This document shows positions 6,451 to 13,966 of a stretch of 26,338 nt of DNA, in pieces (the stretch's first letter is position 1; each line of letters begins with the position of its first letter). Below the pieces are notes generated by a model that worked only from the letters and a program-made list of their open reading frames with translations, did no database searches and was not told the DNA's origin. Position numbers and translations under genes: made by a program. This DNA is from JBHPCZ01 sp042573625. Its GTDB lineage: Bacteria > Desulfobacterota > Desulfobacteria > Desulfobacterales > UBA11574. The stretch covers positions 1-26,338 of the forward strand of contig JBHPCZ010000034.1 of NCBI GenBank assembly GCA_042573625.1, written 5' to 3'.

Positions 6451-6999
6451 ATGAATCTAAAAGAAGTTTTAAAAACACTGATCGCCAGATTCCACGAACG
6501 GAAAATTGATTTTGTATTGTCCGGAGGCCTTGCATTAAGCACGATGAACATTTTCAGATTTACCAAAGATATTGATTTTGTCGTGCATGAAGAAGCGAAG
6601 GATGCTGTTCATGATGTTATGAAGGAACTGGGTTACGATCAACAAGACTTTAGTAGTGACGAAATCATATCCTATCTGTCACCACTCAAAGTATTTGGCC
6701 AGGTTGATTTTCTTTTAGCCAGAAGGAAGTATACCAAAGCAATGATGCAGCGGGCGCAGCAGAAGATGGTATTTGACGGTGAGTTTGAAATTAAAAGTTT
6801 GATGCCAGAAGATATTATCGGGCTTAAAGTACAAGCCATTTCCAATGATCCTGAAAATCGTTACCCGGTTGACGCTCCGGACATACAGAGATTGTTGTCC
6901 ATGCATCGTGACCATATGGATATGGAGTTAATCAGGGAATACTTCAAAATATTTGACAAGGAGTACCTTTTAGATGAGTGGCTCAGCAATATTAAGTGA
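6451..6999 (+). CDS. Nucleotidyltransferase-fold protein (AbiEii-like)
   Basis: 182-aa protein with a nucleotidyltransferase signature: SGGLALS (24-30), then TKDIDFVV with Asp40 and Asp42, and a probable third carboxylate Asp86 in GQVDFLL. This matches small stand-alone nucleotidyltransferases related to AbiEii-type toxins, which add nucleotides to RNA or protein targets; the target here is unknown. The next gene overlaps its end by 26 nt, the usual arrangement of a two-gene toxin-antitoxin or defence pair. No Shine-Dalgarno is visible, and hairpin elements end 20 nt upstream of the ATG. Unrelated to polysaccharide synthesis by sequence. Confidence 0.7.
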   Translation: MNLKEVLKTLIARFHERKIDFVLSGGLALSTMNIFRFTKDIDFVVHEEAKDAVHDVMKELGYDQQDFSSDEIISYLSPLKVFGQVDFLLARRKYTKAMMQRAQQKMVFDGEFEIKSLMPEDIIGLKVQAISNDPENRYPVDAPDIQRLLSMHRDHMDMELIREYFKIFDKEYLLDEWLSNIK

Positions 7000-7180
7000 T
7001 GAAGAAAAACAAGAGATGCTTGAAGACGCAAAGGATTCTAAGCGAGGAGAAGTTTTTAATGCAGCTCGACTTTTAAGCCAGCAAGGCAGTCTGGATGATT
7101 ATATCGATTTTTTATCTGAAAACATGAATCTCGTTCAAGTTGTTCCCACCAAGAAAATAACAAAAAACTTTAAGCTATGA
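6974..7180 (+). CDS. Small protein paired with nucleotidyltransferase
   Basis: 68-aa acidic N-terminal half (LSDEEKQEMLEDAKD) and basic tail; predicted largely helical. I do not recognise the family. Start ATG 6974 lies inside the upstream gene, implying translational coupling. Its size, overlap and position suggest a partner or antitoxin of the nucleotidyltransferase, which is inference. A similar arrangement recurs at 15689/16197. Confidence 0.6.
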   Translation: MSGSAILSDEEKQEMLEDAKDSKRGEVFNAARLLSQQGSLDDYIDFLSENMNLVQVVPTKKITKNFKL

Positions 7181-7260
7181 TTCTATTATTCAGCGTACAA
7201 ATTAGCCGTAGGACTATTTTGACAGGAATAAAAGAAATTAGCCGCAGACCCACACAGATT

Positions 7261-7315
7261 TACCCTATTGAATCCACCCTCGGGTGGTTCGCAAATCGAA
7301 ATTCAACAGGGCGGG
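7261..7315 (-). repeat. Compound hairpin element H16
   Basis: Outer arms ATTGAAT and ATTCAAC, bounded by CCC and GGG. The loop itself holds a CCACCC/GGGTGG hairpin and a TTCG/CGAA hairpin. Orientation is reversed relative to most copies. It resembles the 36-nt family with extra material in the loop, so it may be another nested case; inside the left terminal region of the cassette. Confidence 0.55.
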
Positions 7316-7387
7316 CACAGACAATAACTTTTCTTTTTCCCAGTAGACTTCACTGGATAAAGACAGTCTCCGATTCTCGGAAAAATT

Positions 7388-7783
7388 ATGGCTCAAATGA
7401 ATCTGAATGATATCACATACAAAATTAATGGCGCTGTTTTTGAGGTGAATAAAATCTTGGGCTCTGGATTTCTTGAGAAGGTATATGAGAATGCTCTATT
7501 ACAAGAGCTGAGATCTCAAGGATTGAAGGTTGATAGTCAAGTTCCAGTTAAAGTTACATATAAAGAAAATACAGTTGGTGAATATTTTGCGGACATCATT
7601 GTCGAAGATCAGGTTATTATAGAACTTAAAGCTATCGAAAAACTTAAAAATATACACGAGGCTCAGCTATTGAATTATTTGAAAGCCACAAAGTATAAAA
7701 TCGGACTATTGGTGAATTTTACACATCCTAAAGCACAGATAAAAAGAATGGTTTTAGATTTGCCCGAAGGGCATGACGATTAA
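7388..7783 (+). CDS. GxxExxY family protein (second copy)
   Basis: 131 aa. Name motif GFLEKVY at residues 27-33. PD-(D/E)xK-like residues Asp69 (FADIIVED), Glu79 and Lys81 (IELKA). It is clearly diverged from the copies at 4345 and 8780, so these are not recent duplicates. An alternative ATG at 7397 is equally possible. A hairpin with a 12-bp stem overlaps the stop codon and could act as a terminator or mRNA end structure, though it lacks a T tract. Function unknown. Confidence 0.85.
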   Translation: MAQMNLNDITYKINGAVFEVNKILGSGFLEKVYENALLQELRSQGLKVDSQVPVKVTYKENTVGEYFADIIVEDQVIIELKAIEKLKNIHEAQLLNYLKATKYKIGLLVNFTHPKAQIKRMVLDLPEGHDD

Positions 7784-7931
7784 TATCTGGCCGGCGTCGG
7801 CCGGATATTTGTCTGCGCTTGTCAGCGTGTGTCTGCGGCAAAAAAACAAAAGAAGAAAAGAAACCGAAACATAACCAATTTACCATTTAACGAATCAACC
7901 AATAACTATTTCCACTAAAGGAGAAATACTA

Positions 7932-8264
7932 TTGCCTAATATCACGCAAGATATGCTTGATGAAATGGTGAGTGTTATTGTTCAAACAGTAGATCCCGAG
8001 CAAATTATTCTCTTTGGTTCACAAGCTCGAAGAGATGGTACCCTGGGATCAGATGTGGATTTTCTGATAATAGAATCCGAACCGTTTGACAAGAGAAGCC
8101 GAAGGAAAGAAATGGCAAAGATCTGGCGCAAACTATCGAGTTATCGTATTCCTAAAGATATTTTGGTTTATAGCCGAAACGAAGTGGAGTATTGGCGTGA
8201 TTCCATAAATAATATTGTTGGCCGAGCCTTAAGAGAAGGAAAGGTACTTTATGAGCGATCTTAA
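7932..8264 (+). CDS. MNT-type nucleotidyltransferase
   Basis: 110-aa minimal nucleotidyltransferase. The motif GSQARRDGTLGSDVD lies at residues 29-43, with catalytic Asp41 and Asp43 and a third carboxylate, probably Asp76 in IPKDILVY. MNT proteins pair with HEPN proteins, and in known MntA/HepT systems MNT acts as the antitoxin by adding nucleotides (AMP) to the HEPN RNase. The start is TTG 7932, supported by AAGGAG at 7917-7922. The HEPN gene follows with a 14-nt overlap. Flanking repeats mark this as part of the accessory insert. Confidence 0.82.
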   Translation: MPNITQDMLDEMVSVIVQTVDPEQIILFGSQARRDGTLGSDVDFLIIESEPFDKRSRRKEMAKIWRKLSSYRIPKDILVYSRNEVEYWRDSINNIVGRALREGKVLYERS

Positions 8265-8640
8265 ACAGGCGCAGTTAATGCTCGATATGGCAAGAAAAGA
8301 TCTCAAAGCTTTAAAAGGGATGTTGGACCAAGATATTTTTGAGGAAGAAATTTTTGGTTTCCATGCTCAACAGGCCATTGAAAAGACCCTCAAAGGACTA
8401 ATCGCCCTAATGGGTCATGAATATCCACTGACTCACGATATTAGCACTTTGCTCGAGTTCTTGGAGAATAGAGGGCAAGAAGTGGAGCCCTTTTGGGATT
8501 TTGTGGAGTTCAACGCATTTTCTGTAAGGTTTCGCTACGAAACCTTTGACGCTTTAGAGGAACCGATAAACAGAAAGGGCACTATTGAAAAAATAGAAGA
8601 CCTCCTGAGGCAAGTCGAGAAACAAATAGGCCCAAAATAA
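8251..8640 (+). CDS. HEPN-domain protein, partner of MNT
   Basis: 129 aa, all-helical HEPN domain. Seen: ARKDLKALKGML near the N-terminus, FHAQQAIEKTLKGLIAL in the middle (the typical HEPN helix), GHEYPLTHDISTLL, and AFSVRFRYETF near the C-terminus. The canonical toxic Rx4-6H motif of HepT RNases is not evident, so RNase activity is uncertain. It is translationally coupled to the MNT gene. Probably a toxin-antitoxin or related stress module; not part of glycan synthesis. Confidence 0.8.
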   Translation: MSDLKQAQLMLDMARKDLKALKGMLDQDIFEEEIFGFHAQQAIEKTLKGLIALMGHEYPLTHDISTLLEFLENRGQEVEPFWDFVEFNAFSVRFRYETFDALEEPINRKGTIEKIEDLLRQVEKQIGPK

Positions 8641-8731
8641 AATTTATCAACCAATCAAACAATTCGAACCGAAAGAAACGCATTATTTCATGGATGTCCC
8701 TGTCAAATACAATGAGACAGTGAAACCCGTG

Positions 8732-8764
8732 CCTGCCCCGTAGGTCCGGGAGATCGTACTGGGG
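8732..8764 (+). repeat. 33-nt hairpin element H8
   Basis: Begins CCTGCCCC and ends ACTGGGG, with short GTA/TAC stem. It differs from H7 at one base (GGGAGATC against GGCAGATC). It is placed between G and T inside the left direct repeat; the right direct repeat lacks it, giving an empty-site comparison. Confidence 0.85.
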
Positions 8765-8779
8765 TAATCCGTGCCAAAA

Positions 8780-9145
8780 ATGAAACATAAAGAACTTACC
8801 GGCAAAATAATTGAATGCGCATACAAGATCCATAATGATCTGGGCTTCGGCTTTTTAGAAAGCGTATATCAAAACGCCTTGTTGATCGAACTGAAAAAGG
8901 AGGGCCTTCAGGCTGAAAAGGAAAAGCGGATTCAGGTTTATTATGACAGTAAGCTTGTTGGTGATTTTTTAGCAGACATAGTTGTAGAAGAAAAAGTAAT
9001 TCTTGAACTTAAATCAGTCAAAGAAATACATCCAGCTCATGAAGCCCAGCTTATCAACTATCTCAAGGCTACCGGGCTGGAAATAGGATTGCTTATCAAT
9101 TTCAGCGAGAAAGTTGGAATAAAACGAAAAATACTCGATCAATGA
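8780..9145 (+). CDS. GxxExxY family protein (third copy)
   Basis: 121 aa from ATG 8780; a GTG three codons earlier lies inside the direct repeat and is less likely. Name motif GFLESVY at residues 24-30; nuclease-like residues Asp66 (FLADIVVEE), Glu76 and Lys78 (LELKS). Start of protein MKHKELTGKIIECAYKIHND is typical of the family. Function unknown. No ribosome site other than the repeat sequence precedes it. Confidence 0.85.
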   Translation: MKHKELTGKIIECAYKIHNDLGFGFLESVYQNALLIELKKEGLQAEKEKRIQVYYDSKLVGDFLADIVVEEKVILELKSVKEIHPAHEAQLINYLKATGLEIGLLINFSEKVGIKRKILDQ

Positions 9146-9185
9146 TCTGGAATAAAGATTTTTCTCCGCCCCCGGCGGACTGAAC

Positions 9186-9219
9186 GCCTTTAGAATTCGG
9201 ATTCCCGAATTCTAAAGGC
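9186..9219. repeat. Perfect 15-bp hairpin after GxxExxY gene
   Basis: GCCTTTAGAATTCGG, a 4-nt loop, then its exact complement. A smaller CCGCC/GGCGG hairpin lies at 9166-9178. There is no T tract, so this is a structured repeat end rather than a clear intrinsic terminator. It corresponds in position to the 3' hairpins of the other GxxExxY cassettes. Confidence 0.6.
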
Positions 9220-9267
9220 AAAATACAGTGAAATCCGTGTAATCCGTGCCAAAAAGATCTTAATACA

Positions 9268-10527
9268 TTGACCAAAACCCTTTCATCCATAACACGCTAC
9301 GCCATTTACACCCTGCTCATCTTTACCCCCCTCGCTCGGGGATCCGTCCAGGGATGGGCCATCACCGTCATTCACATGATAACATTGATCGCCTTAGCCG
9401 CTTTTCTGCTGGAGAAAAATCTGACCGGAAACTGGGAATGGATCAAAACGCCGCTGGACAAACCGATTATCTGCCTTCTGATCCTCTGTCTTCTGTCTTC
9501 TGTCTTTTCAGAACACCGCCCCACCAGTTTCTGGGCGCTTATTTTACTGTTGAACTACATCGCCATCTTCTACCTGGTGATCCACACCTTCCACACCCGA
9601 TCACAGATCAAGCAATTGGGTTACGCGGTTGTCGGAATCGCTCTTTTTCTCTCTATTTTCGGTATGGTCAAACAGGGCGGCGCCAACCCGTTTCCCTGGT
9701 GGGAGTACACCGACACCACCCTTAACCGGGAGCTGGCCGCGGCATCTTCTACCTATGGCAACCCGAACCACTATGCCGGTTACCTGGTGATGGCCATCCC
9801 TCTCGCCCTGGGGCTCCTGACCACAGGCGTCAGAGGCGTATCTTTTTTTGTACTGTTCAGCCTGGCTTTAATATTGCTGTCCGCCCTGATCCTTTCCGGT
9901 TCAAGAGGAGGATGGGTCAGCGCGTTTGTCGGTATTCTCTTAACAGGCACTTTATATTTGGCGTCTTCTCAATACAGACATACTAAATATTTCTATCTGC
10001 TGTTTGCCGGAATGACGATCCTGCTCATAGTGGCACTTTCCAGTAGATCGGTGGTAATAGATTTACGATCCTTCGGATCACTTGAGGGAGACTCCAGTAT
10101 TCTGTCACGGGCATCCGTGTGGAAAAATACTTTCAAAATGATAACGGATTATCCGCTGTTGGGATCAGGCCCGGGCACCTTTGCCCTGATTTTTACGCAA
10201 TACCAGCCGGTTGGAACAGGTCTTCCCGTGCGTTACTATTACGCGCACAATGACTACCTGCAAAATACTGCTGAAATTGGTCTTTTGTTTTTAGCGATTG
10301 CCGGCTGGTCAATCCTTAATGTTTTTCAGACAGGATTCCGGAAACTAAAATATAACAGCAGACTGATACGCGGTATCACTATGGGAGGACTCGGATCGGT
10401 ATCGGCAATTTTAATTTTTAGCATAGCGGATTTCAATCTCCACATCCCGGCAAACGCTCTACTCTTTACAATCATCGCTGCTATAGTAGTAACTCCCGTA
10501 CCAACAGAGAATGCACATCATAGATAG
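9268..10527 (+). CDS. O-antigen ligase / polymerase family membrane protein
   Basis: 419-aa inner-membrane protein of the O-antigen ligase family (WaaL/Wzy-like), with about 11 hydrophobic segments and a large periplasmic loop around residues 275-340. Family features seen: STYGNPNHYAGYLVM, LILSGSRGGWVSAFVG, and DYPLLGSGPGTF followed by YAHNDYLQNTAEIG. With an ABC-type exporter in the same locus, ligation of the finished chain to lipid A-core is more likely than polymerisation, but sequence alone does not settle this. The TTG 9268 start has no good ribosome site and stands 12 nt after a repeat. A short stretch of 7-nt repeats (9471-9505) encodes part of one membrane helix. Confidence 0.85.
   Translation: MTKTLSSITRYAIYTLLIFTPLARGSVQGWAITVIHMITLIALAAFLLEKNLTGNWEWIKTPLDKPIICLLILCLLSSVFSEHRPTSFWALILLLNYIAIFYLVIHTFHTRSQIKQLGYAVVGIALFLSIFGMVKQGGANPFPWWEYTDTTLNRELAAASSTYGNPNHYAGYLVMAIPLALGLLTTGVRGVSFFVLFSLALILLSALILSGSRGGWVSAFVGILLTGTLYLASSQYRHTKYFYLLFAGMTILLIVALSSRSVVIDLRSFGSLEGDSSILSRASVWKNTFKMITDYPLLGSGPGTFALIFTQYQPVGTGLPVRYYYAHNDYLQNTAEIGLLFLAIAGWSILNVFQTGFRKLKYNSRLIRGITMGGLGSVSAILIFSIADFNLHIPANALLFTIIAAIVVTPVPTENAHHR
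9471..9505 (+). repeat. 7-nt repeat units inside the ligase gene
   Basis: Five units in phase (CTGCCTT, CTGATCC, then TCTGTCT three times), encoding a hydrophobic stretch around CLLILCLLSSV. The type matches the minus strand of the array at 1258-1368. It may be a captured array or coincidence of Leu/Ser codons. Confidence 0.4.
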
Positions 10528-10562
10528 AATTTAATTAATAACCAGAACATTTTTTGCTTTTA

Positions 10563-10709
10563 ACCCTTAAACCTATACCTTGCACCCTGTACCCTATACC
10601 TTTACTTGATCAACCACTTAACCAATCGACTATTTAACTGTTGAACCAATCTACCATTCAACTTTTCACTTTTAACCATTAACCTTGGCCCCTTAACCTT
10701 TTACTTCAA
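10563..10709 (+). repeat. 7-/8-nt repeat array before LegB-type gene
   Basis: Seven 7-nt units (10563-10611, ACCCTGT type), then seven 8-nt units (10612-10667, AACCAATC type), then six 7-nt units (10668-10709, ACCATTA type). It fills most of the 199-nt gap after the ligase and ends 17 nt before the next start; a GAGG ribosome site follows the array. Confidence 0.75.
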
Positions 10710-10726
10710 CAACAAAGAGGCATGCC

Positions 10727-11716
10727 TTGAAAAAACGAGTATTAATCACCGGATCTGACGGATTCATCGGAAGTCATCTCGTCGAGTCCTGTCTCGAATA
10801 CGGCTATCAGATAAAAGCGTTTGTCCTTTACAACTCTTTTAATTCATGGGGATGGCTGGACACTTTTCCGGAAAAACTATTATCGGAGATTGAAGTCTTT
10901 GCCGGAGACATAAGAGATCCAAATGGCGTAAGAGAGGCAGTTAAAGGTGTTGATATCATATTCCATCTGGCAGCACTCATCAGCATACCCTTTTCATATC
11001 AATCACCCGATGCCTACGTAGATACAAATATTAAAGGAACGTTAAACATTCTTCAGGCTGCCCGGGATCACGACATCGAGAAAGTTATTATAACATCCAC
11101 TTCTGAAGTCTATGGGACCGCTAAATATGTCCCGATTGATGAAAACCATCCATTTCAGGGGCAGTCACCCTATTCTGCCACCAAAATCGCAGCAGACAGA
11201 CTGGCCGAGTCGTTTTACCTTTCTTTTGATACGCCGGTTGTCACGGCAAGACCTTTCAACACCTACGGCCCCAGGCAGTCGTTGAGGGCGGTGATTCCAA
11301 CCATCATAACCCAGGCACTCAACGGGAACAAAATAATAAAATTAGGATCTCTCCATCCCACAAGGGATTTAAACTATGTCAAAGATATCTGTCAGGGCTT
11401 TATTGAGCTGTCAAAGTTCGACAAAGCCGTTGGAGAGGAAGTGAATATCGCGAGCAATATGGAAATAAGCATCGGAGACCTGGCACAAAAGATAATTGAT
11501 CAAATAGACCCCGATATTTCGATTGTTTGCGATGAAGTCCGCGTGAGACCGGAGAAAAGTGAGGTGGAGCGCCTTTTGGGATCCAACAAAAAGATAAAAG
11601 AACTAACAGACTGGAAACCCGAATACGACTTAGACAAAGGTCTTGCTGAGACCATTCAATGGTTCAGTGAAACAAAAAATATAAGCGACCATAAAATGAG
11701 GATTTATAATATATGA
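10727..11716 (+). CDS. legB: LegB-type NDP-hexosamine 4,6-dehydratase
   Basis: 329-aa extended SDR of the LegB / LLPSF_EDH_00030 family. Seen: TGSDGFIG (8-15), FNSWGWLD (38-45), AALISIPFSYQSPDAYVDTN (82-101), the TSTSEVYG block (123-130), Tyr149/Lys153 in PYSATK, RPFNTYGPRQS and LHPTRDLNYVKD. Family members dehydrate GDP- or UDP-GlcNAc to the 4-keto-6-deoxy sugar. TTG start at 10727 follows AGAGG. It overlaps the next gene by ATGA, so the two are coupled. With the nucleotidyltransferase and the aminotransferase it would make an activated 4-amino-4,6-dideoxyhexose. The later legionaminic-acid genes (synthase, hydrolase) are absent from the window, so legionaminate itself is not shown. Confidence 0.88.
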   Translation: MKKRVLITGSDGFIGSHLVESCLEYGYQIKAFVLYNSFNSWGWLDTFPEKLLSEIEVFAGDIRDPNGVREAVKGVDIIFHLAALISIPFSYQSPDAYVDTNIKGTLNILQAARDHDIEKVIITSTSEVYGTAKYVPIDENHPFQGQSPYSATKIAADRLAESFYLSFDTPVVTARPFNTYGPRQSLRAVIPTIITQALNGNKIIKLGSLHPTRDLNYVKDICQGFIELSKFDKAVGEEVNIASNMEISIGDLAQKIIDQIDPDISIVCDEVRVRPEKSEVERLLGSNKKIKELTDWKPEYDLDKGLAETIQWFSETKNISDHKMRIYNI

Positions 11717-12432
11717 AATCCGTCATCCTGGCAGGTGGGAAAGGCACAAGACTGGCGCCTTACACCACCGTCTTTCCCAAACCCCTGGTTCCGGTCGGAG
11801 AAATGCCGATTCTCGAAATTATTATCCGGCAGCTTGCTGCTGCCGGATTCACCGGTGTAACCCTCTCAATCGGATATTTGGGTGAACTCATTCGCGCCTT
11901 TTTTGCCACCCACAAAAAGCTTTCTGGCTTGTTGGACATCCAGTTCGTCCATGAAGACGAACCCATGGGGACCGCGGGTTCTTTGACAATGATACCTGAT
12001 CTTGACACCACTTTTCTCGTTATGAATGGAGATGTGCTGAGTACGATAGATTTAAATAAGCTCATCGCGTTTCACAAGGACCAGAAAGCGGCCCTCACAA
12101 TCGCTGGATACCAGAAGAAGGTAAACATCGATCTGGGCGTTCTGGAGCTTGATTCCACCGGCGAGGTAGTAAAGGGATATATCGAAAAACCTGAAAAGAT
12201 CTATCCGGTCAGCATGGGTATCTATATATATGAACCGGATGCCGTTCAATACATCCCTCAAAATCAATACTTTGATTTTCCTGATCTGGTGTTGAAATTG
12301 ATCGAAAACGGAAAAAAGGTCGCATGCTTTCAAAATAACGATATCTGGCTCGATGTCGGTCGCGCCGATGACTATGCCCATGCCCAGGATATCTTTGATA
12401 AGCATCGGGAAGAATTCCGCCTGGCGGAATAA
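11713..12432 (+). CDS. Sugar-1-phosphate nucleotidyltransferase
   Basis: 239-aa NTP_transferase-fold enzyme. GGKGTRLAPYTT (8-19) binds the NTP, PKPLVPVG (22-29) follows, and MNGDVL carries the metal-binding Asp. EKP and the terminal WLDVGRADDYAHA are typical of mannose-1-P guanylyltransferase-like proteins. It resembles PtmE-type glucosamine-1-P guanylyltransferases without the CBS domain. Coupling to the LegB gene through a 4-nt overlap suggests it supplies the nucleotide sugar for LegB; the base (GDP or UDP) is not determined. Confidence 0.85.
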   Translation: MKSVILAGGKGTRLAPYTTVFPKPLVPVGEMPILEIIIRQLAAAGFTGVTLSIGYLGELIRAFFATHKKLSGLLDIQFVHEDEPMGTAGSLTMIPDLDTTFLVMNGDVLSTIDLNKLIAFHKDQKAALTIAGYQKKVNIDLGVLELDSTGEVVKGYIEKPEKIYPVSMGIYIYEPDAVQYIPQNQYFDFPDLVLKLIENGKKVACFQNNDIWLDVGRADDYAHAQDIFDKHREEFRLAE

Positions 12433-12440
12433 TATCTACT

Positions 12441-12680
12441 CACCACAGAGGCGCAGAGGCTACAGAGGGTTTTATCCCTTTGGTTCCCGGGAGATACCGG
12501 AAACCCAAAGAGCATATCTACTACGTGGTATGGTATTGTCAAATTTAACGAATAAATTTTTGTAATGAGTCTTTTTTGTCCGATCGGTACTTGCCCTGTG
12601 GAATGCGAAGCATATTCCTCTGGGGTCTCCTGATCGGACAAAAGAAAAAGGTTCTCAGCGTTCTCTGTGTCTCAGCGGTG
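12441..12680 (+). mobile_element. Gene-less CACAGAG-type cassette (A5)
   Basis: Ends are imperfect inverted repeats (left CACCACAGAGGCGCAGAGG; right on minus strand CACCGCTGAGACACAGAGA, 14 of 19 matching). A left hairpin with CTTTGG-type arms lies around 12479-12511. The right hairpin has perfect 12-bp arms (12574-12585 with 12632-12643), with hairpin element H9 in its loop. No gene inside. The cassette separates two genes that would otherwise form one operon. Confidence 0.7.
12590..12625 (+). repeat. 36-nt hairpin element H9
   Basis: Exactly 36 nt, begins CTTGCCC and ends CTGGGG; arms GGAATGC and GCATATTCC with loop GAA. It sits in the loop of the A5 right hairpin. It is almost identical to the outer element at 6245-6316 after removal of that element's insert. 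Confidence 0.85.
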
Positions 12681-12715
12681 AATAACTTGTTAAATCAAAT
12701 GGCATATTTCATTAA

Positions 12716-13966
12716 ATGAACTGGAAAATACCACTCAGCGACATCGATTTCGGACCCGAGGAAGAAGAAGCCGTTCTGCGCGTCCTTCGATCCAAATGGC
12801 TGACCATGGGAAGCGAAACAGAAGCGTTTGAAAAGGAGTTTGCCGAACATATCGGTGTCCGGCATGCAATTGCCGTTTCCAACGGGACTGCCGCCCTTCA
12901 TCTATCCATGCTGGCTCTGGATATTGGTCCGGGAGACGCGGTGATTCAGCCGGCGGTGAATTTCGTGGCTGCCGCCAATATGACAACGGCCGTAGGGGCA
13001 ACCCCTGTTTTTACCGATATCATATCCATGGAGGAGCCTACCATATCCCCGGATTCCATCAGAGATCGTCTAAATGCGCTGAGTTCCTCCGATGCTGCGA
13101 AACCAAAAGCAATTGTGGTTATGCATTATGGCGGTTATCCCTGCCGGATGGATGAGATCAAAACAATTTGCGATGAGCACAACCTGGTTCTGATTGAAGA
13201 CGCCTGTCACGGCATTGGAGGAGCATACAACCAAAAAAAGTTATCGAAGAACGGCAATCAGACAAATGACAAAGACACATTTCCCTTGCTGGGGTCCATC
13301 GGAGATGCCGGCTGTTTTTCATTCTTCAGCAACAAAAACCTCGCAACCGGTGAAGGTGGAATGGTGGCGACAAACCAGGATGATATCGCCGATAAGATCC
13401 GGCTGCTGAGATCTCACGGGATGACAACGCTGACCTGGGAAAGATATCGAGGCCACGCTGCAACGTATGACGTGTCCTGCCATGGATATAATTACAGATC
13501 AGACGAGATACGATCCGCTATCGGCTGTGAGCAGCTGAAAAAATTAGAGAACAACAATGATCGGCGCCGTGAGCTGACTTCCTTGTACTGGAAATATCTG
13601 GAACCCATCATTGATAAAGGCTGGGCCCTTCCCTTTAGGTCAGAATTTTCTTCTGCTTTAAACAGCGATTCACAATTGCCGAAGAACCATGCGTCTGGCA
13701 TCCCCAGTTGTCACCTCCTGCCTATTGTCGCCCCTGATCCGGGTGTTCGCTGGCAATGCGCAGAACAACTGAAAAAATCCGGCATCCAGACAAGCTTGCA
13801 TTATCCGCTGATACCGGGCTTTTCTGCTTTTGAAAGGAATTCTCATTATTCTAAAATAGACATGGCCTCTGACTTTTGCAACCGGGTAATTACCCTGCCC
13901 CTTTATCCAACGATGAGGGAATCAGATGTATCCTTTGTCGCCGAACAATTGATAACCGCAGCTTAA
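12716..13966 (+). CDS. DegT/DnrJ/EryC1/StrS-family sugar aminotransferase
   Basis: 416-aa PLP-dependent aminotransferase, predicted to aminate a 4-keto nucleotide sugar. Seen: SNGTAALHLS (55-64), QPAVNFVAAANM (78-89), the EDACHG motif (161-166), and FFSNKNLATGEGG with the likely PLP lysine Lys207. RSHGMT and HGYNYRSDEIRSAIG are further family blocks. It is somewhat longer than the usual ~380 aa, mostly through an insert at 172-193 and one near 300-320. The probable substrate is the LegB product. A cassette separates it from the upstream pair, and no Shine-Dalgarno is seen before ATG 12716. Confidence 0.87.
   Translation: MNWKIPLSDIDFGPEEEEAVLRVLRSKWLTMGSETEAFEKEFAEHIGVRHAIAVSNGTAALHLSMLALDIGPGDAVIQPAVNFVAAANMTTAVGATPVFTDIISMEEPTISPDSIRDRLNALSSSDAAKPKAIVVMHYGGYPCRMDEIKTICDEHNLVLIEDACHGIGGAYNQKKLSKNGNQTNDKDTFPLLGSIGDAGCFSFFSNKNLATGEGGMVATNQDDIADKIRLLRSHGMTTLTWERYRGHAATYDVSCHGYNYRSDEIRSAIGCEQLKKLENNNDRRRELTSLYWKYLEPIIDKGWALPFRSEFSSALNSDSQLPKNHASGIPSCHLLPIVAPDPGVRWQCAEQLKKSGIQTSLHYPLIPGFSAFERNSHYSKIDMASDFCNRVITLPLYPTMRESDVSFVAEQLITAA

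Larger units (their letters stand above)
7241..7839 (+). mobile_element. GCCGCAGAC-type cassette carrying GxxExxY gene
   Basis: Terminal inverted repeats: left GCCGCAGACCCACACAGA (7241-7258) and right, read on the minus strand, GCCGCAGACACACGCTGA (7822-7839); 15 of 18 positions match. It contains a reversed hairpin element near the left end, the GxxExxY gene 7388-7783, and a GC-rich hairpin overlapping the stop codon (7782-7809). A 3' half-copy lies at 6111-6328. Confidence 0.75.
8717..9255 (+). mobile_element. Direct-repeat-bounded cassette carrying GxxExxY gene
   Basis: A 31-nt sequence (ACAGTGAAAYCCGTG followed by TAATCCGTGCCAAAAA) occurs at both ends, 8717-8731 plus 8765-8780 on the left and 9225-9255 on the right, with one mismatch. 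The left copy is interrupted by hairpin element H8. It contains the third GxxExxY gene and a perfect 15-bp hairpin (9186-9200 with 9205-9219). Unlike the other cassettes its ends are direct, not inverted, repeats. Confidence 0.7.

Noticed and set aside
9186..9219. Intrinsic terminators among the strong hairpins
   Set aside because: The strongest hairpins (9186, 5922, 435, 15397) lack T tracts and recur as repeat parts, so they are reported as repeats rather than terminators.
10727..13966. Complete legionaminic acid pathway
   Set aside because: LegB-type dehydratase, a nucleotidyltransferase and an aminotransferase are present, but no NeuB-like synthase, acetyltransferase or hydrolysing epimerase is seen, so only a 4-amino-6-deoxy sugar is supported.
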